A stretch of 64,000 bases of DNA from Synergistaceae bacterium (GCA_017405525.1 JAFRAH010000034.1:1-64000), one strand, 5' to 3'; positions 25,631 to 37,496 are shown, counted from the stretch's first letter. Notes: generated by a model from the letters alone, not told the origin. Numbers and translations are program-made.

Positions 25631-26756
25631 AGTCTCCTCCTGTTGTTGACGGTGCTCCATAGTCGTTGCGGTTGAAGACATCCCTCTTGATGATCGTATC
25701 ACGGTCAGGGTTGTAGCTTGATGACGTGTCTGCTCTCCCTGAAGCTGCCTGCGTTGAGCCGGTTATGCTGTTGCTGGTCTGGAGGCTTAACGGTATCGGG
25801 TAACCTGAGACGGTAACATCACCTGAAGTCTGGACGAAAGTAACTGACCCTGCGGCGATCTTTATGGAGTTCCCGCGAATGAATACCCCGCTGACGAGCC
25901 CGACAGGTCCAAGAAGTGCTGCCCCTGCTATGCTCACTGCCCCTGCGCCGATTACTGCACCTTCACCCCTGCCGCCGGTCTTGCGTGCGTCCTTGATGGC
26001 GTTCTGCGCGGCTGTACCGACATGGACTGGGGGCCTCTGCGGACCAAGTGGCTTGAGCTCGTTGAACGACAACCTGACTTCACCGGGTATCCCGAACATT
26101 CTGGGACGCTTGACTTCCCGGACCTCAGTGATGAGCAATGAGCCTGCCGGAGCTACCAGGCACTGGTTCACGATGAGGTCATTCGTCAGTTCAAGCCTCA
26201 CGAAATCACCGGCCTTTGACGTTGCGGGACTGAGCTCATCCATGAAACGGAACTTCATCACCGTATCACGTGGTATTGTTACCTGCTGTGCTGTTACCGG
26301 GTCCATAATCAGCGTGGCAAGGAGGCTCTCTACCCTCATCACTATTGGGTTGCCTGAACGTGAGGTGCCCGTAAGGTTGGACTCCAAGTCATCAAGACGC
26401 TTCACGGCAGGTTCTGAGGCACGTATCTTTTTGTCGACTACCCATTCAGCAACGCCCAACTTGAACATCATTGAAGGCTGCTCGTCCGTCCCGGTGTCAA
26501 CGAAATTCAGGATTGCCGCGTGCCTTTCTGCGATTGTTCCGGGAAGACTCCGGCCGAAAAGGTCTTCTTCTACCTTGTTGAGCCTCTCGATTAGTCCTCC
26601 CTGTGAGACGTAGCCGTATATTATTTTTTCTATCTGCTCCATCATCTGGTTAGATGAGCCGCCGTTCAAATCCGGGTCAGGGACTGCCTCAGATGCCATA
26701 CATACGGACGCGGCTAACACGAACGACAGCATCAGCAAGAATTTTACAGCCTTCAT
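25599..26756 (-). CDS. Exported protein of unknown function
   Basis: 385 residues with a signal peptide ending near SVCMA. Residues 35-165 are helical with a repeated LxxLE pattern. A beta-rich middle region (TIPRDTVMKFRFMDELSP, GDFVRLELTNDLIVN) looks like a conjugation TrbI/SLH-type or 'cell-surface property' beta domain. A Gly/Ala hydrophobic stretch (about 268-300) and a low-complexity polar tail follow. I do not recognise the family. It is 7 bases after pyrG and overlaps the next gene, so it belongs to the envelope operon. Confidence 0.6.
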   Translation of the reverse strand: MKAVKFLLMLSFVLAASVCMASEAVPDPDLNGGSSNQMMEQIEKIIYGYVSQGGLIERLNKVEEDLFGRSLPGTIAERHAAILNFVDTGTDEQPSMMFKLGVAEWVVDKKIRASEPAVKRLDDLESNLTGTSRSGNPIVMRVESLLATLIMDPVTAQQVTIPRDTVMKFRFMDELSPATSKAGDFVRLELTNDLIVNQCLVAPAGSLLITEVREVKRPRMFGIPGEVRLSFNELKPLGPQRPPVHVGTAAQNAIKDARKTGGRGEGAVIGAGAVSIAGAALLGPVGLVSGVFIRGNSIKIAAGSVTFVQTSGDVTVSGYPIPLSLQTSNSITGSTQAASGRADTSSSYNPDRDTIIKRDVFNRNDYGAPSTTGGDFELPPEQQVQ

Positions 26757-26763
26757 ATGTGCT

Positions 26764-29986
<3,223 letters not shown>

Positions 29987-30080
29987 AAACGATTCCTCCC
30001 GACCTGCCGCGCAATTACGTAACATTACGACATGAAATTTTTGATACCTCTAAATTTTTAATCAAGTTTGGCCGCTAAGT

Positions 30081-30089
30081 ATTATAGCA
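30081..30089 (-). promoter_or_regulatory. Extended -10 promoter of the peptidase-pyrG-lpt operon
   Basis: Minus strand TGCTATAAT, about 90 bases before the TTG start. A second TATAAT occurs at 30153-30158 on the same strand. The 30026-30179 spacer holds nothing else recognisable. Confidence 0.5.
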
Positions 30090-30179
30090 TAAAGCATTGT
30101 AGTAAAAAATACTTACCAAAGGCGGCTGCTTCACCCTTCCTTGATTGCGGCTATTATAACACAGCATAAAATCAGGCGT

Positions 30180-30686
30180 TCAGTGTATTTTCTCATTCTT
30201 GGGGCGTAAATATCCTCCCTCTTCTTCAACCCATGAAGGCCATACCTCGCGGAGATGGTCGGACAATCGGCGCGTGAGTTCCGGGGAAGTTCCAGCACTG
30301 CACACCGAAACAGCAACACTCCCGGAAATTATGAGGGACGGGAAAAAGAAATCACATTCATCCTGACAGTCCGAGACATTCACAGGGATTCCCATAGAGT
30401 TGGCTGTGTCATGAATGAGCTTGTTGGTCTCGCGGTCATCCGTTGCCGCAACAACCAGTGCAAGGTTTCCAGTGATGTCCCCGGCCTGGAACTGCCGGGT
30501 AATCCTCTCAGCTCCTCCGGGAAAATCCGGGACGAACTCAGGACTTACCGCCACAACCTCAGCACCGCATAGCAGCAATTTTCCCGCACGCCTTGACGCT
30601 ACATTGCCACCCCCAACAACGAGAACCTTCCGGCCCTTGAGGTCGATCATCATCGGGAAATACGGGGGACGCTCCGAGCCTGACAT
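30180..30686 (-). CDS. Precorrin-2 dehydrogenase / sirohydrochlorin ferrochelatase-like (CysG N-terminal type)
   Basis: 168 residues. An N-terminal NAD-binding Rossmann motif (GRKVLVVGGGNVASRRAGKLL) and the family middle segment (VNVSDCQDECDFFFPSLI) match the SirC/Met8 group. It oxidises precorrin-2 to sirohydrochlorin in siroheme or cobalamin synthesis. The start at 30686 has AGGAGG 9 bases upstream; the in-frame extension to 30869 covers the divergent gene's promoter and is rejected. It is a lone gene, with no other tetrapyrrole genes in the window. It is a little shorter than typical (~200). Confidence 0.85.
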   Translation of the reverse strand: MSGSERPPYFPMMIDLKGRKVLVVGGGNVASRRAGKLLLCGAEVVAVSPEFVPDFPGGAERITRQFQAGDITGNLALVVAATDDRETNKLIHDTANSMGIPVNVSDCQDECDFFFPSLIISGSVAVSVCSAGTSPELTRRLSDHLREVWPSWVEEEGGYLRPKNEKIH

Positions 30687-30706
30687 AATAACCTGCCTCC
30701 TTGCGC

Positions 30707-30712
30707 TATAAT
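30707..30712 (+). promoter_or_regulatory. Possible -10 element before the small exported gene pair
   Basis: TATAAT on the plus strand, about 36 bases before the TTG start at 30748. No clear -35. Confidence 0.35.
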
Positions 30713-30747
30713 TCATGGCATATATTTTCACAGGGAGTGCATGAAAA

Positions 30748-31098
30748 TTGAAGAGGGGACTAAAATTTGCGGCTCTGCTTCTGGCTCTGTTCATGCTGCC
30801 GGGAATTTCTGAGGCCGTGATTAGGGACGGGGCAATTCGCGGGAAGTCAGGGCTGTCTTTCGGGAGCATATCCTACAACTTCAACAGCCTCAGCGTTACC
30901 ATAAGGAACAGCACAAAGTACAACCAGAATTTCGGGGGCTCTATGATTTTCCTCGACAAGAACTACAAGGTCATAGCTAGGGCTGAGATACTCACGGCAA
31001 AAATAAAGCGTCATTCATCCCGGAAGTTCAAGGCATTCTTCAGCGAGGGCAGTGGTAACGAGGCAAAGAATGCACGCTATCTCGAGTGGGAGTTTTAG
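30748..31098 (+). CDS. Small exported protein of unknown function
   Basis: 116 residues. Signal peptide (LKFAALLLALFMLPGISEA) followed by a ~90-residue beta-rich domain containing SLSVTIRNSTKYNQNFGGSM, a pattern reminiscent of FxLYD/DUF3426-type immunoglobulin-like envelope domains. The start is TTG 30748, behind GGGAG; the nearby ATG at 30741 is in another frame. It is followed three bases later by another exported protein. Function unknown. Confidence 0.65.
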   Translation: MKRGLKFAALLLALFMLPGISEAVIRDGAIRGKSGLSFGSISYNFNSLSVTIRNSTKYNQNFGGSMIFLDKNYKVIARAEILTAKIKRHSSRKFKAFFSEGSGNEAKNARYLEWEF

Positions 31099-31101
31099 GG
31101 A

Positions 31102-31632
31102 ATGAAGAAAATCCTGTGTGCATTGACATTCTGCCTCATTCTCTCAGGTGAAGCCTTCCCTGCATCGAACAGCTCAGAAGCCTTCATGTCCCTGCCGTTC
31201 GGGCACAGCTACGCAAGGACGCAGAAACGAATGGAGAACAGCGGCGCAAAAGTCTTAACCCCCCGTAAAGATACCCTGACTATGGAGGGAATGTTTGAGG
31301 GCTATCCTGCAACGTTCATCTTTGGGTTCTACAAGAAAAAGCTGCTGAATCATAAGGCCGTCTATCTTCAGAGCATGGGAGACGCTGAGTTTGACCGGAA
31401 GTTCTACGAGGCAGTGCAGAAAGGGCTCAATGCTGCCTACGGTTCAGGCCATGAGACACCGACAGCAAACACCAGAGCCGCCGGGAAAATCATGCTCAAG
31501 AACGTATGGACACCCGACAGGTACACGACAATAACGCTGACGTACAACCCTGAGATGTCGAAGAGATTTCCTGGAAGCTCACTCTCAGGAAAATTCATTC
31601 AGCTCATCTACAAATACGAAAAGTGGGATTAG
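31102..31632 (+). CDS. Exported protein of unknown function
   Basis: 176 residues with a signal peptide ending near GEAFPA. The mature part begins with FMSLPFGHSYARTQKRMENSG, the start of a repeat-like fold seen in small periplasmic proteins that gauge a short peptide or ligand. No catalytic residues are recognisable. It is paired with the preceding small exported protein and closed by a strong terminator. Confidence 0.65.
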   Translation: MKKILCALTFCLILSGEAFPASNSSEAFMSLPFGHSYARTQKRMENSGAKVLTPRKDTLTMEGMFEGYPATFIFGFYKKKLLNHKAVYLQSMGDAEFDRKFYEAVQKGLNAAYGSGHETPTANTRAAGKIMLKNVWTPDRYTTITLTYNPEMSKRFPGSSLSGKFIQLIYKYEKWD

Positions 31633-31641
31633 GTTATATTG

Positions 31642-31672
31642 CCCCCGGTTGAAGAAGTGCCGGGGGTTTTTT
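31642..31672 (+). terminator. Strong Rho-independent terminator
   Basis: CCCCCGG, 11-base loop, CCGGGGG, then six T, ten bases after the stop of the exported protein gene. It also faces the convergent thrB. Confidence 0.9.
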
Positions 31673-31679
31673 GTGGGAG

Positions 31680-32600
31680 TTATTCCGCAACAGTGCCGGA
31701 AGACGCACAGTTCAGCACAAAGAAGTGTGAGGCCGCCCCTCCCTCAGTGAATATCCTGCACATAGCCTCCGAGAGTTTGCCCGCTTTCCCGTGAACTATC
31801 GCTATCATCGTTGGCCCTGAACCAGATATAGCCGTCGCCACGCAGTCAGGGTGTTCGGCAATCTCACTCAGGAATTTTGCGCCGGTACTTCCGGGGAAGA
31901 GCTTTGCCCTGTGAGGCTGATGTAGCCTGTCCTCCATTCCCACACGGAGAAGGTCCCAGCGTCCCATAGCCCACGCCGCGCAAAGTATGCTCGCATGGCT
32001 GACGTTGAACACAGCATCACGGAATGGCACACTCTCAGGCAGTATCTTTCTCGCGTCCTCAGTGTGGACCTCGAAATCAGGAACAGCAGCTATAACGTTC
32101 AGATCTTCAGGCAATGCAGGAAGACGGACATAACGCAGTGATTCGCCGTCCCAGCATGAGACAGTCATACCGCCGATACAGCAGGGCACTACATTATCCG
32201 GGTGTCCCTCGATTTTCGTCATTACGCGCAAGAGTTCAGCCTCCGGGAATTTCGACCCGGCAAGTATATTCGCTATCATTACCCCCGCAACTACGGCAGT
32301 AGATGAGCTCCCAAGTCCGCGATTGAGTGGCACGGCGTTACAGCTCTCAAAGGCAAACCCCTTCGGTTCAACACTCCAAATCTCGCAAGCCCTCAAGTAG
32401 CTGGTTACGAGCATGTTCTTGTGGGCATCCTTCAGGAGGTCTACACCTTCGCCCCATATCTCGCAGGTGTACTCGCCCTTCGGGAGTATCTCCTTCACCG
32501 TGAACATGTTGTAGAGGCTCAAGGCCATTCCGAGAGTGTCGAAACCTGAGCCTAAGTTAGCGGTTGTTGCAGGGACTTTCAGGCGTATCGGGAAGTTCAT
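31680..32600 (-). CDS. thrB: Homoserine kinase
   Basis: 306 residues of the GHMP kinase family: N-terminal VPATTANLGSGFDTLGMAL and the ATP-binding loop PLNRGLGSSSTA, with a C-terminal ISGSGPT motif. It phosphorylates L-homoserine for threonine synthesis. It overlaps thrC by four bases downstream of it (order thrC-thrB), so the two are translationally coupled. Confidence 0.93.
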   Translation of the reverse strand: MNFPIRLKVPATTANLGSGFDTLGMALSLYNMFTVKEILPKGEYTCEIWGEGVDLLKDAHKNMLVTSYLRACEIWSVEPKGFAFESCNAVPLNRGLGSSSTAVVAGVMIANILAGSKFPEAELLRVMTKIEGHPDNVVPCCIGGMTVSCWDGESLRYVRLPALPEDLNVIAAVPDFEVHTEDARKILPESVPFRDAVFNVSHASILCAAWAMGRWDLLRVGMEDRLHQPHRAKLFPGSTGAKFLSEIAEHPDCVATAISGSGPTMIAIVHGKAGKLSEAMCRIFTEGGAASHFFVLNCASSGTVAE

Positions 32601-33637
32601 CCTTCAAGCACCCGCATCAAGTCATCCAGTGTGTCGTTAATCTCGATTGGCCTTCCCACCTGGCTCATGGCAGTATCAGGGTCTTTCAGGCCGTTGCCTG
32701 TGAGGATCATAGTTACTGTGATTCCTTCGGGGAGCCTTCCTTCACGTTTGAGCTTGAGTAGTCCGGCAAGCGGTGCACATGATGCAGGCTCGGCGAAAAC
32801 TCCTCCTTCTGCCGCCAAAATTCTCTGAGCTTCGAGTATCTGCTCGTCAGTTACGGCGTTGAACTCCCCTCCCGACTCACTCACTGCCGCACGCGCTAGG
32901 TGTGCACTTACGGGGTTGCCGATACGTATTGCCGTCGCGACTGTCTCAGGGTTGGGACATGGCCGGTTGTACACTAGGGGTGCTGCTCCTTCGGCCTGAA
33001 AGCCCATCATCTTCGGGAGTGCTGAGATTTTGCCGAGCTTGTGGTACTCGTTGTAGCCTGCCCAGTAGGCCGAGATGTTGCCGGCATTTCCGACGGGTAT
33101 CGCGTGCCAGTCGGGAGCATGGCCGAGAACGTCGCATATCTCCCACGCCCCGGATCTCTGTCCTATGAGCCTGTAGGGGTTGACTGAGTTGACCATTGCG
33201 CACCCGGTTTTCTCTGCACCTTCACGCGCAAGTTCAAGTGCACGGTCAAAGTTCCCCTTCACCGCGATAACCTTAGCACCGTACATGAGAGCCTGAGCAA
33301 GTTTCCCTAATGCCACCTTCCCAGCCGGAAGAAGGACAAAGCACGGAATGCCCTGACTTGCCGCATATGCCGCCGCTGATGCTGAGGTGTTGCCGGTTGA
33401 TGCACAGATTACCGCACGCTTGCCGTCTTCGAGTGCCTTGGCCACAGCAAGGAACATTCCCCTGTCCTTGAACGAGCCGGAAGGGTTGCAGCCCTCGAAC
33501 TTGCCATAGAGCTTTATTCCGAGCCTTGAGCTCACTCGTGGAAGATAGATTAACGGGGTATTTCCCTCCTCAAGGTTGACCTCCGGGGTCTTGTCGGTTA
33601 CGGGCAATAAATCCCTGTAGTGTTTCATTACTCCCAT
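32597..33637 (-). CDS. thrC: Threonine synthase
   Basis: 346 residues, the short form of PLP fold II threonine synthases. The Schiff-base lysine is in NPSGSFKDRGM and the phosphate-binding loop in ASTGNTSASAAAYAA. It converts O-phosphohomoserine to threonine. The start at 33637 follows AGGAGG by 10 bases; in-frame extension to 33769 would invade the PARG-like gene. It is coupled to thrB downstream. Confidence 0.93.
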   Translation of the reverse strand: MGVMKHYRDLLPVTDKTPEVNLEEGNTPLIYLPRVSSRLGIKLYGKFEGCNPSGSFKDRGMFLAVAKALEDGKRAVICASTGNTSASAAAYAASQGIPCFVLLPAGKVALGKLAQALMYGAKVIAVKGNFDRALELAREGAEKTGCAMVNSVNPYRLIGQRSGAWEICDVLGHAPDWHAIPVGNAGNISAYWAGYNEYHKLGKISALPKMMGFQAEGAAPLVYNRPCPNPETVATAIRIGNPVSAHLARAAVSESGGEFNAVTDEQILEAQRILAAEGGVFAEPASCAPLAGLLKLKREGRLPEGITVTMILTGNGLKDPDTAMSQVGRPIEINDTLDDLMRVLEG

Positions 33638-33683
33638 TGTGGTTATTCCTCCTGTTGTGATTTTACGGATGACATTATAGCCG

Positions 33684-34511
33684 CTATTCGGTGAACTCGT
33701 TGCGGAATGCCCGGAGGTTTCTCTTTCCTTCCTCATGTTTCCCCGGAAAATCGCTGACGTATATGGCAAATACTACAAGGCTGAATTTTTCCCGGTAATC
33801 CTTGAGTGCCTCGCCCCATGCCCGCGAAACTATCAATGGGTCATTGTGGAAAGCCCCGCACCCGAAAGCTCCACCCACGAAAATATCAGCACCGTTGAAG
33901 GCACATACACGAAGGATATTCCTTGCCCTCCTCACGTGAATGCTGAAGAGCTCCTCAGAAGTTACAGCCTCGCCCCTGAGATGAGGAGCCGCGCAGGTAA
34001 CAACGTCAACCTTCACGAACTCATCAGGTCTCAGCCTTGCGGGTATTCCGTCCGAATCGTCCTTGCAGATTACCACGTCGGGCGAATATATGCAGTCATC
34101 CCAGCCCCTGAAGTCATAGTGCTCTTTGTGCGGAATGTAGTAGGTCTCCATCATGGCCGGGTTGTCTAGCGTCGGGTAAAGCGTTGAGCTCCTGCACAGG
34201 CTCTCTTCCTGCGCGAATGCCCCGCCCCACACTCCTCCGCCGGGTCTGGTTGATGCCGCAAAGTTGAGGACAGCTATCTTTTGTCCGGGGAACTCCCGCG
34301 AAAGCCTCAATGCCTCCTGAAACGTCCTGCCCTCAACGACACGAATATCTCCCTCCTTCACTGTCTCCACTTCCTCGCTGAAATCTGAAGGGTAGAATTT
34401 CGTCCTTTCCCTGCTCGATAATGCGGCCTCCCTGAGAACGGGGTCTCCCTCAATGAATTTCACCGTGTCCCTGAAGGCTTCAGAAAGCTCACCCTTTGTC
34501 AGAATTGCCAT
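33684..34511 (-). CDS. Microbial PARG-like macrodomain protein (TIGR02452/DUF2263 type)
   Basis: About 275 residues. The diagnostic poly(ADP-ribose) glycohydrolase signature GGG-x6-8-QEE is present (GGGVWGGAFAQEE), followed by SLCRSSTLYP, as in bacterial PARG-like proteins. The two catalytic glutamates are therefore conserved. Such enzymes hydrolyse ribose-ribose bonds in ADP-ribose polymers or related O-glycosides. Start 34511 has GGAGG 10 bases upstream; the ATG at 34547 lies within the citG-like gene. It follows the citG-like gene by overlap of their reading regions and precedes thrC by 46 bases. The natural substrate is unknown. Confidence 0.85.
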   Translation of the reverse strand: MAILTKGELSEAFRDTVKFIEGDPVLREAALSSRERTKFYPSDFSEEVETVKEGDIRVVEGRTFQEALRLSREFPGQKIAVLNFAASTRPGGGVWGGAFAQEESLCRSSTLYPTLDNPAMMETYYIPHKEHYDFRGWDDCIYSPDVVICKDDSDGIPARLRPDEFVKVDVVTCAAPHLRGEAVTSEELFSIHVRRARNILRVCAFNGADIFVGGAFGCGAFHNDPLIVSRAWGEALKDYREKFSLVVFAIYVSDFPGKHEEGKRNLRAFRNEFTE

Positions 34512-34536
34512 ATCTCTTTTCCCTCCGTTTGTGTAG

Positions 34537-35433
34537 TCATTCGTCATAGCCTGAACGTGTCAGCCTCATACTCCCAAGCTCACGGACAAACAAAGCACAG
34601 GACATCACCACACTGCTTCCCGTCGGTGATGCCCCCCTTGAACGCAAATTCTTGTCCATCGCGAAAACAGCATCAAGCCCCTCAGTTGTGAGCATCCCCC
34701 CGGCACTTACTGCCTCCCTAGCTTCTTCCTGTACCCTCATGAGCTCGCTTATTCCCCCGTGTGCGGCAAGGCTCGTGTCCTGGTTCTCACTCATTACCTC
34801 AAGGAGTGCGTGCGTAACTCTCTCCCGGAAATTCAGCTGCCCCTGAGTTGCCTCAAGCCGTCTCAGTGCCTCTGCTGCCTTCATCGTCCGGGCGTATCCA
34901 TGTTCAGCCTCACCCCTGCAACCTTCAAGCCCGTAGGTAATGTAAGCTCTCTCTCCCGGTGAAAGGACTTTACCCCCTGTGTTGTCGGTCAATGGCCAGA
35001 GTTCCCGGGCAGTAAGTCCCTCAGCGAATGACGAGGCAGTTAGCATGAGAGCTCCGGGAGTGAGTATACGTTTCTGCGCGAGAAGTCTTCCTGCGGCGGC
35101 ACAAAGCAACCCCATGCAGAGAACATGACCCTTCATTGCGAGCCTGCCCCTTGTTGCGCACAAGGCATCATTGCTCCCGATACGGCCGGGAGATCTCAGG
35201 ATGCTGAAAACGTCAACAGGCTTCATGCTCTCGGTGTCTGCACCGGCTGATGCACAGTTCACGAAACACTGGAGAAGGGACATCGCTCCGTCAAGAAGGC
35301 AAGGAAAATCCGTACCGTCAAGCGGGCTTTCGTCAATAGGGGTAACAAGCCCGGGCTTGGGGTAAACTGAGGCGGTGCTGATGATTGACTTCACGGCTAA
35401 TTTCGCGGTGTTGAATACGTATATCTCGTTCAA
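34537..35433 (-). CDS. citG: CitG-like triphosphoribosyl-dephospho-CoA synthase family
   Basis: 298 residues with the CitG/MdcB pattern: SVYPKPGLVTP near the N-terminus, a helical core (SFAEGLTARELW, RGEAEHGYARTM), AAHGG, and C-terminal GASPTGSSVVM where the family has SPGGSADLL. The family makes the prosthetic-group precursor of citrate lyase and malonate decarboxylase by joining a triphosphoribosyl unit to dephospho-CoA. No lyase or decarboxylase genes are in the window, so the product's use is unknown. The start is TTG 35433 with a poorly spaced GAGAGG. It is followed directly by a PARG-like gene. Confidence 0.75.
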   Translation of the reverse strand: MNEIYVFNTAKLAVKSIISTASVYPKPGLVTPIDESPLDGTDFPCLLDGAMSLLQCFVNCASAGADTESMKPVDVFSILRSPGRIGSNDALCATRGRLAMKGHVLCMGLLCAAAGRLLAQKRILTPGALMLTASSFAEGLTARELWPLTDNTGGKVLSPGERAYITYGLEGCRGEAEHGYARTMKAAEALRRLEATQGQLNFRERVTHALLEVMSENQDTSLAAHGGISELMRVQEEAREAVSAGGMLTTEGLDAVFAMDKNLRSRGASPTGSSVVMSCALFVRELGSMRLTRSGYDE

Positions 35434-35441
35434 GGTGTTTA

Positions 35442-35469
35442 TTGCCCTCTCATTGTTTGCTGATAGAAT
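35442..35469 (+). promoter_or_regulatory. Probable promoter of the uxuB-like gene
   Basis: TTGCCC, 16-bp spacer, TAGAAT, about 47 bases upstream of the start codon. Confidence 0.45.
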
Positions 35470-35515
35470 TTATTTTACACGTTCCCAAAATTTTCACTAA
35501 GGAGGATTTACCACA

Positions 35516-37102
35516 ATGCGCCTTAATTTTCAGGGCTTGAAGGATTTTCAGGCATGGCAGAAGGCAGGCATAGCCCTTCCCAAAAATGACATTGAGGCAA
35601 CGAGGAAGGCAACCTCACTAAATCCCCGCTGGGTTCATTTCGGCGGCGGAAACATCTTCAGGGGGTTCATTGCGGCACTTCAACAGGACTTGCTCGACAA
35701 GGGACTGACTGACACCGGGATAATCTCGGCTGACCGGGATTTTGACGGCATCATCAGCAAGATATGCAGGCCGTTTGACTGTCTCACACTGCTTGTTACT
35801 CTCAGGGCATCGGGTGAAACAGACAAAAGGGTAATTGCCTCAGTAGCTGACAGCATATGCTGGGACAGCTCGATACTTGAGGAATGGGAGAAGCTGCGTG
35901 CTGTTTTCGTGAGGCCCTCCCTCCAGATGGTGAGCTGCACGATAACCGAGAAGGGCTATGCACTGCGGGGGATTGACGGCGGATTGCTCCCCTCAGTTCT
36001 TGAGGACATGAATGCCGGGCCTGATGCCCCCAAAAACGCAATGACAGTGATTGCCTCCTTGATGCTCGACAGGTTCAGGGCAGGAGCATTCCCGGTTGCT
36101 CTCGTGAGCATGGACAACTGTTCACACAATGGCGAGAAGTTCAGGGCCTCAGTTCTTGAGGTGGCGAATGCTTGGGTTGAACGTGGATTTGTCGACAAGG
36201 AATTTTACGGGTGGTTGGGTGATGAGTCGCAGGTCTCGTTCCCATGGAGCATGATCGACAAGATTACCCCCCGGCCTTCAGGTGAGGTTGAGGCTGAACT
36301 TAAGGCACTTGGAGTTGAGGAGATGAGCCCGATAATCACGAAGAGAGGGACATACATAGCACCTTTCGTGAACGCTGAGGCACCGGGCTATTTGGTGATA
36401 GAGGACAAATTTCCGAATGGCCGCCCGCCGCTCGAAAAGGCCGGGGTCTACATGACTGACCGCGAAACCGTGAACAAGACCGAACGCATGAAGGTTACTA
36501 CCTGCCTCAATCCACTTCACACGGCTCTTGCTGTCTATGGCTGCCTTCTGGGCTACACGAAAATTGCCGATGAGATGGATGACCCTGACCTGAAGAAACT
36601 CGTTGAGGTTATCGGTTATAAGGAAGGTCTGCCCGTCGTAACTGACCCCGGAATTATTGACCCCAAGAAATTCATTGACGAGGTAGTGAGCGAGAGGCTG
36701 CCCAACAAGTTCCTTCCTGACGCTCCCCAGAGAATAGCCACCGACACGAGCCAGAAGGTGCCCGTACGTTTCGGCGAGACACTGAAGAGTTATGCCGCGA
36801 GCCCTGCGCTTGATGCGTCCTCACTTGTGGCGATACCCCTTGCGATTGCGGGATGGCTCAGGTACTTGGGCGGGACTGACGACAACGGCGGGGCTATGTC
36901 TGTGAGTTCTGACCCGATGCTTGAGACGTTGCAGGCCGGGCTCAAGACACCGGGAGGACTGAAGGGCATTCTCAGCAACGCTAACATCTTCGGGGTGAAC
37001 CTCTATGATGCCGGGATTGGTGGTAAGGTTGAGGGGCTCTATGCGGAACTTTGCGCGGGTAATGGTGCAGTTCGTGAGGTGCTGAGGAAGTATCTTGCGT
37101 GA
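35516..37102 (+). CDS. uxuB: Mannitol dehydrogenase family protein, fructuronate reductase-like
   Basis: 528 residues of the long-chain mannitol dehydrogenase family. The N-terminal NAD(P)-binding stretch WVHFGGGNIFRGF replaces the common GxGxFHRAH, and the catalytic K-x5-N-x2-H pattern is present (KVTTCLNPLH). Family members reduce fructuronate, tagaturonate or fructose. This one is closer in length to UxuB-type enzymes, but no other hexuronate genes are nearby, so the substrate is uncertain. AAGGAGG precedes the ATG. A hairpin terminator follows the stop. Confidence 0.75.
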   Translation: MRLNFQGLKDFQAWQKAGIALPKNDIEATRKATSLNPRWVHFGGGNIFRGFIAALQQDLLDKGLTDTGIISADRDFDGIISKICRPFDCLTLLVTLRASGETDKRVIASVADSICWDSSILEEWEKLRAVFVRPSLQMVSCTITEKGYALRGIDGGLLPSVLEDMNAGPDAPKNAMTVIASLMLDRFRAGAFPVALVSMDNCSHNGEKFRASVLEVANAWVERGFVDKEFYGWLGDESQVSFPWSMIDKITPRPSGEVEAELKALGVEEMSPIITKRGTYIAPFVNAEAPGYLVIEDKFPNGRPPLEKAGVYMTDRETVNKTERMKVTTCLNPLHTALAVYGCLLGYTKIADEMDDPDLKKLVEVIGYKEGLPVVTDPGIIDPKKFIDEVVSERLPNKFLPDAPQRIATDTSQKVPVRFGETLKSYAASPALDASSLVAIPLAIAGWLRYLGGTDDNGGAMSVSSDPMLETLQAGLKTPGGLKGILSNANIFGVNLYDAGIGGKVEGLYAELCAGNGAVREVLRKYLA

Positions 37103-37110
37103 TTTTTGCG

Positions 37111-37138
37111 GCCTCCTCTGTGAGATGGGGAGGCTGTT
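37111..37138 (+). terminator. Terminator after the uxuB-like gene
   Basis: GCCTCC, 12-base loop, GGAGGC, then TGTTT. The T tract is short, so termination may be partial; the broken small gene downstream begins within this hairpin. Confidence 0.6.
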
Positions 37139-37142
37139 TCAC

Positions 37143-37151
37143 TGGTATAAT
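37143..37151 (+). promoter_or_regulatory. Extended -10 element near the broken small gene
   Basis: TGG followed by TATAAT, no clear -35. If used, transcription would start inside the small gene at about 37158, before the AAGGAGG at 37167. Confidence 0.35.
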
Positions 37152-37190
37152 GATGAGCAAATTCGCAAGGAGGAAGTAGAGAACTTCGTC

Positions 37191-37222
37191 AAGGTGCTCG
37201 ATGCTGAAGGTGCTCGATGCTG
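37191..37222. repeat. 16-bp tandem duplication
   Basis: Two perfect head-to-tail copies of AAGGTGCTCGATGCTG inside the small gene; 16 is not a multiple of three, so the duplication is frame-changing. Confidence 0.9.
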
Positions 37223-37429
37223 AACCGATGCCTATTCCTGAGATGCCCGGATGCCTAGTTACTGACAAGGAAGAGGCATACAGGATACTTATCGGCAAGA
37301 ACTACACCGACGGGGTAAATGACTTGGTTACGGGCAGTGAACTCCTCATCCTCGCCTTGAACGTCATTCGAAACATCCAGTACATGGCCGGACAGTTTTA
37401 CAGGACATTCTAACCCGCCAAAAATTCAC

Positions 37430-37458
37430 TTGCATTAAACCAGACTTCACCGTTTATT
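37430..37458 (+). promoter_or_regulatory. Possible promoter of the DUF362-permease pair
   Basis: TTGCAT, 17-bp spacer, TTTATT, about 38 bases before the start codon. Confidence 0.4.
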
Positions 37459-37496
37459 TTTGCCTCATCCCAAAAAATACAGGAGGCATTAACCCA

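Larger units (their letters stand above)
37125..37413 (+). pseudogene. Small gene broken by a 16-bp tandem duplication
   Basis: From ATG 37125 the frame reads MGRLFHWYNDEQIRKEEVEN, continuing FVKVLDAE. There the unit AAGGTGCTCGATGCTG is present twice (37191-37206, 37207-37222). The extra 16 bases shift the frame to an early stop (GARC then TGA). Removing one copy restores a continuous protein that goes on PMPIPEMPGCLVTDKEEAYR and ends QYMAGQFYRTF at 37413. An internal ATG at 37201, in the second frame, could still give a 70-residue product. The family is unknown. The first ATG lacks a ribosome-binding site, while an AAGGAGG at 37167 has no well-placed start, so the true start is unclear. Confidence 0.6.

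Noticed and set aside
25864-26613. 249-codon plus-strand frame opposite the exported 385-residue protein
   Set aside because: The sense protein has a signal peptide and operon spacing; the antisense frame is low-complexity Ser/Pro/Ala and lacks a start signal.
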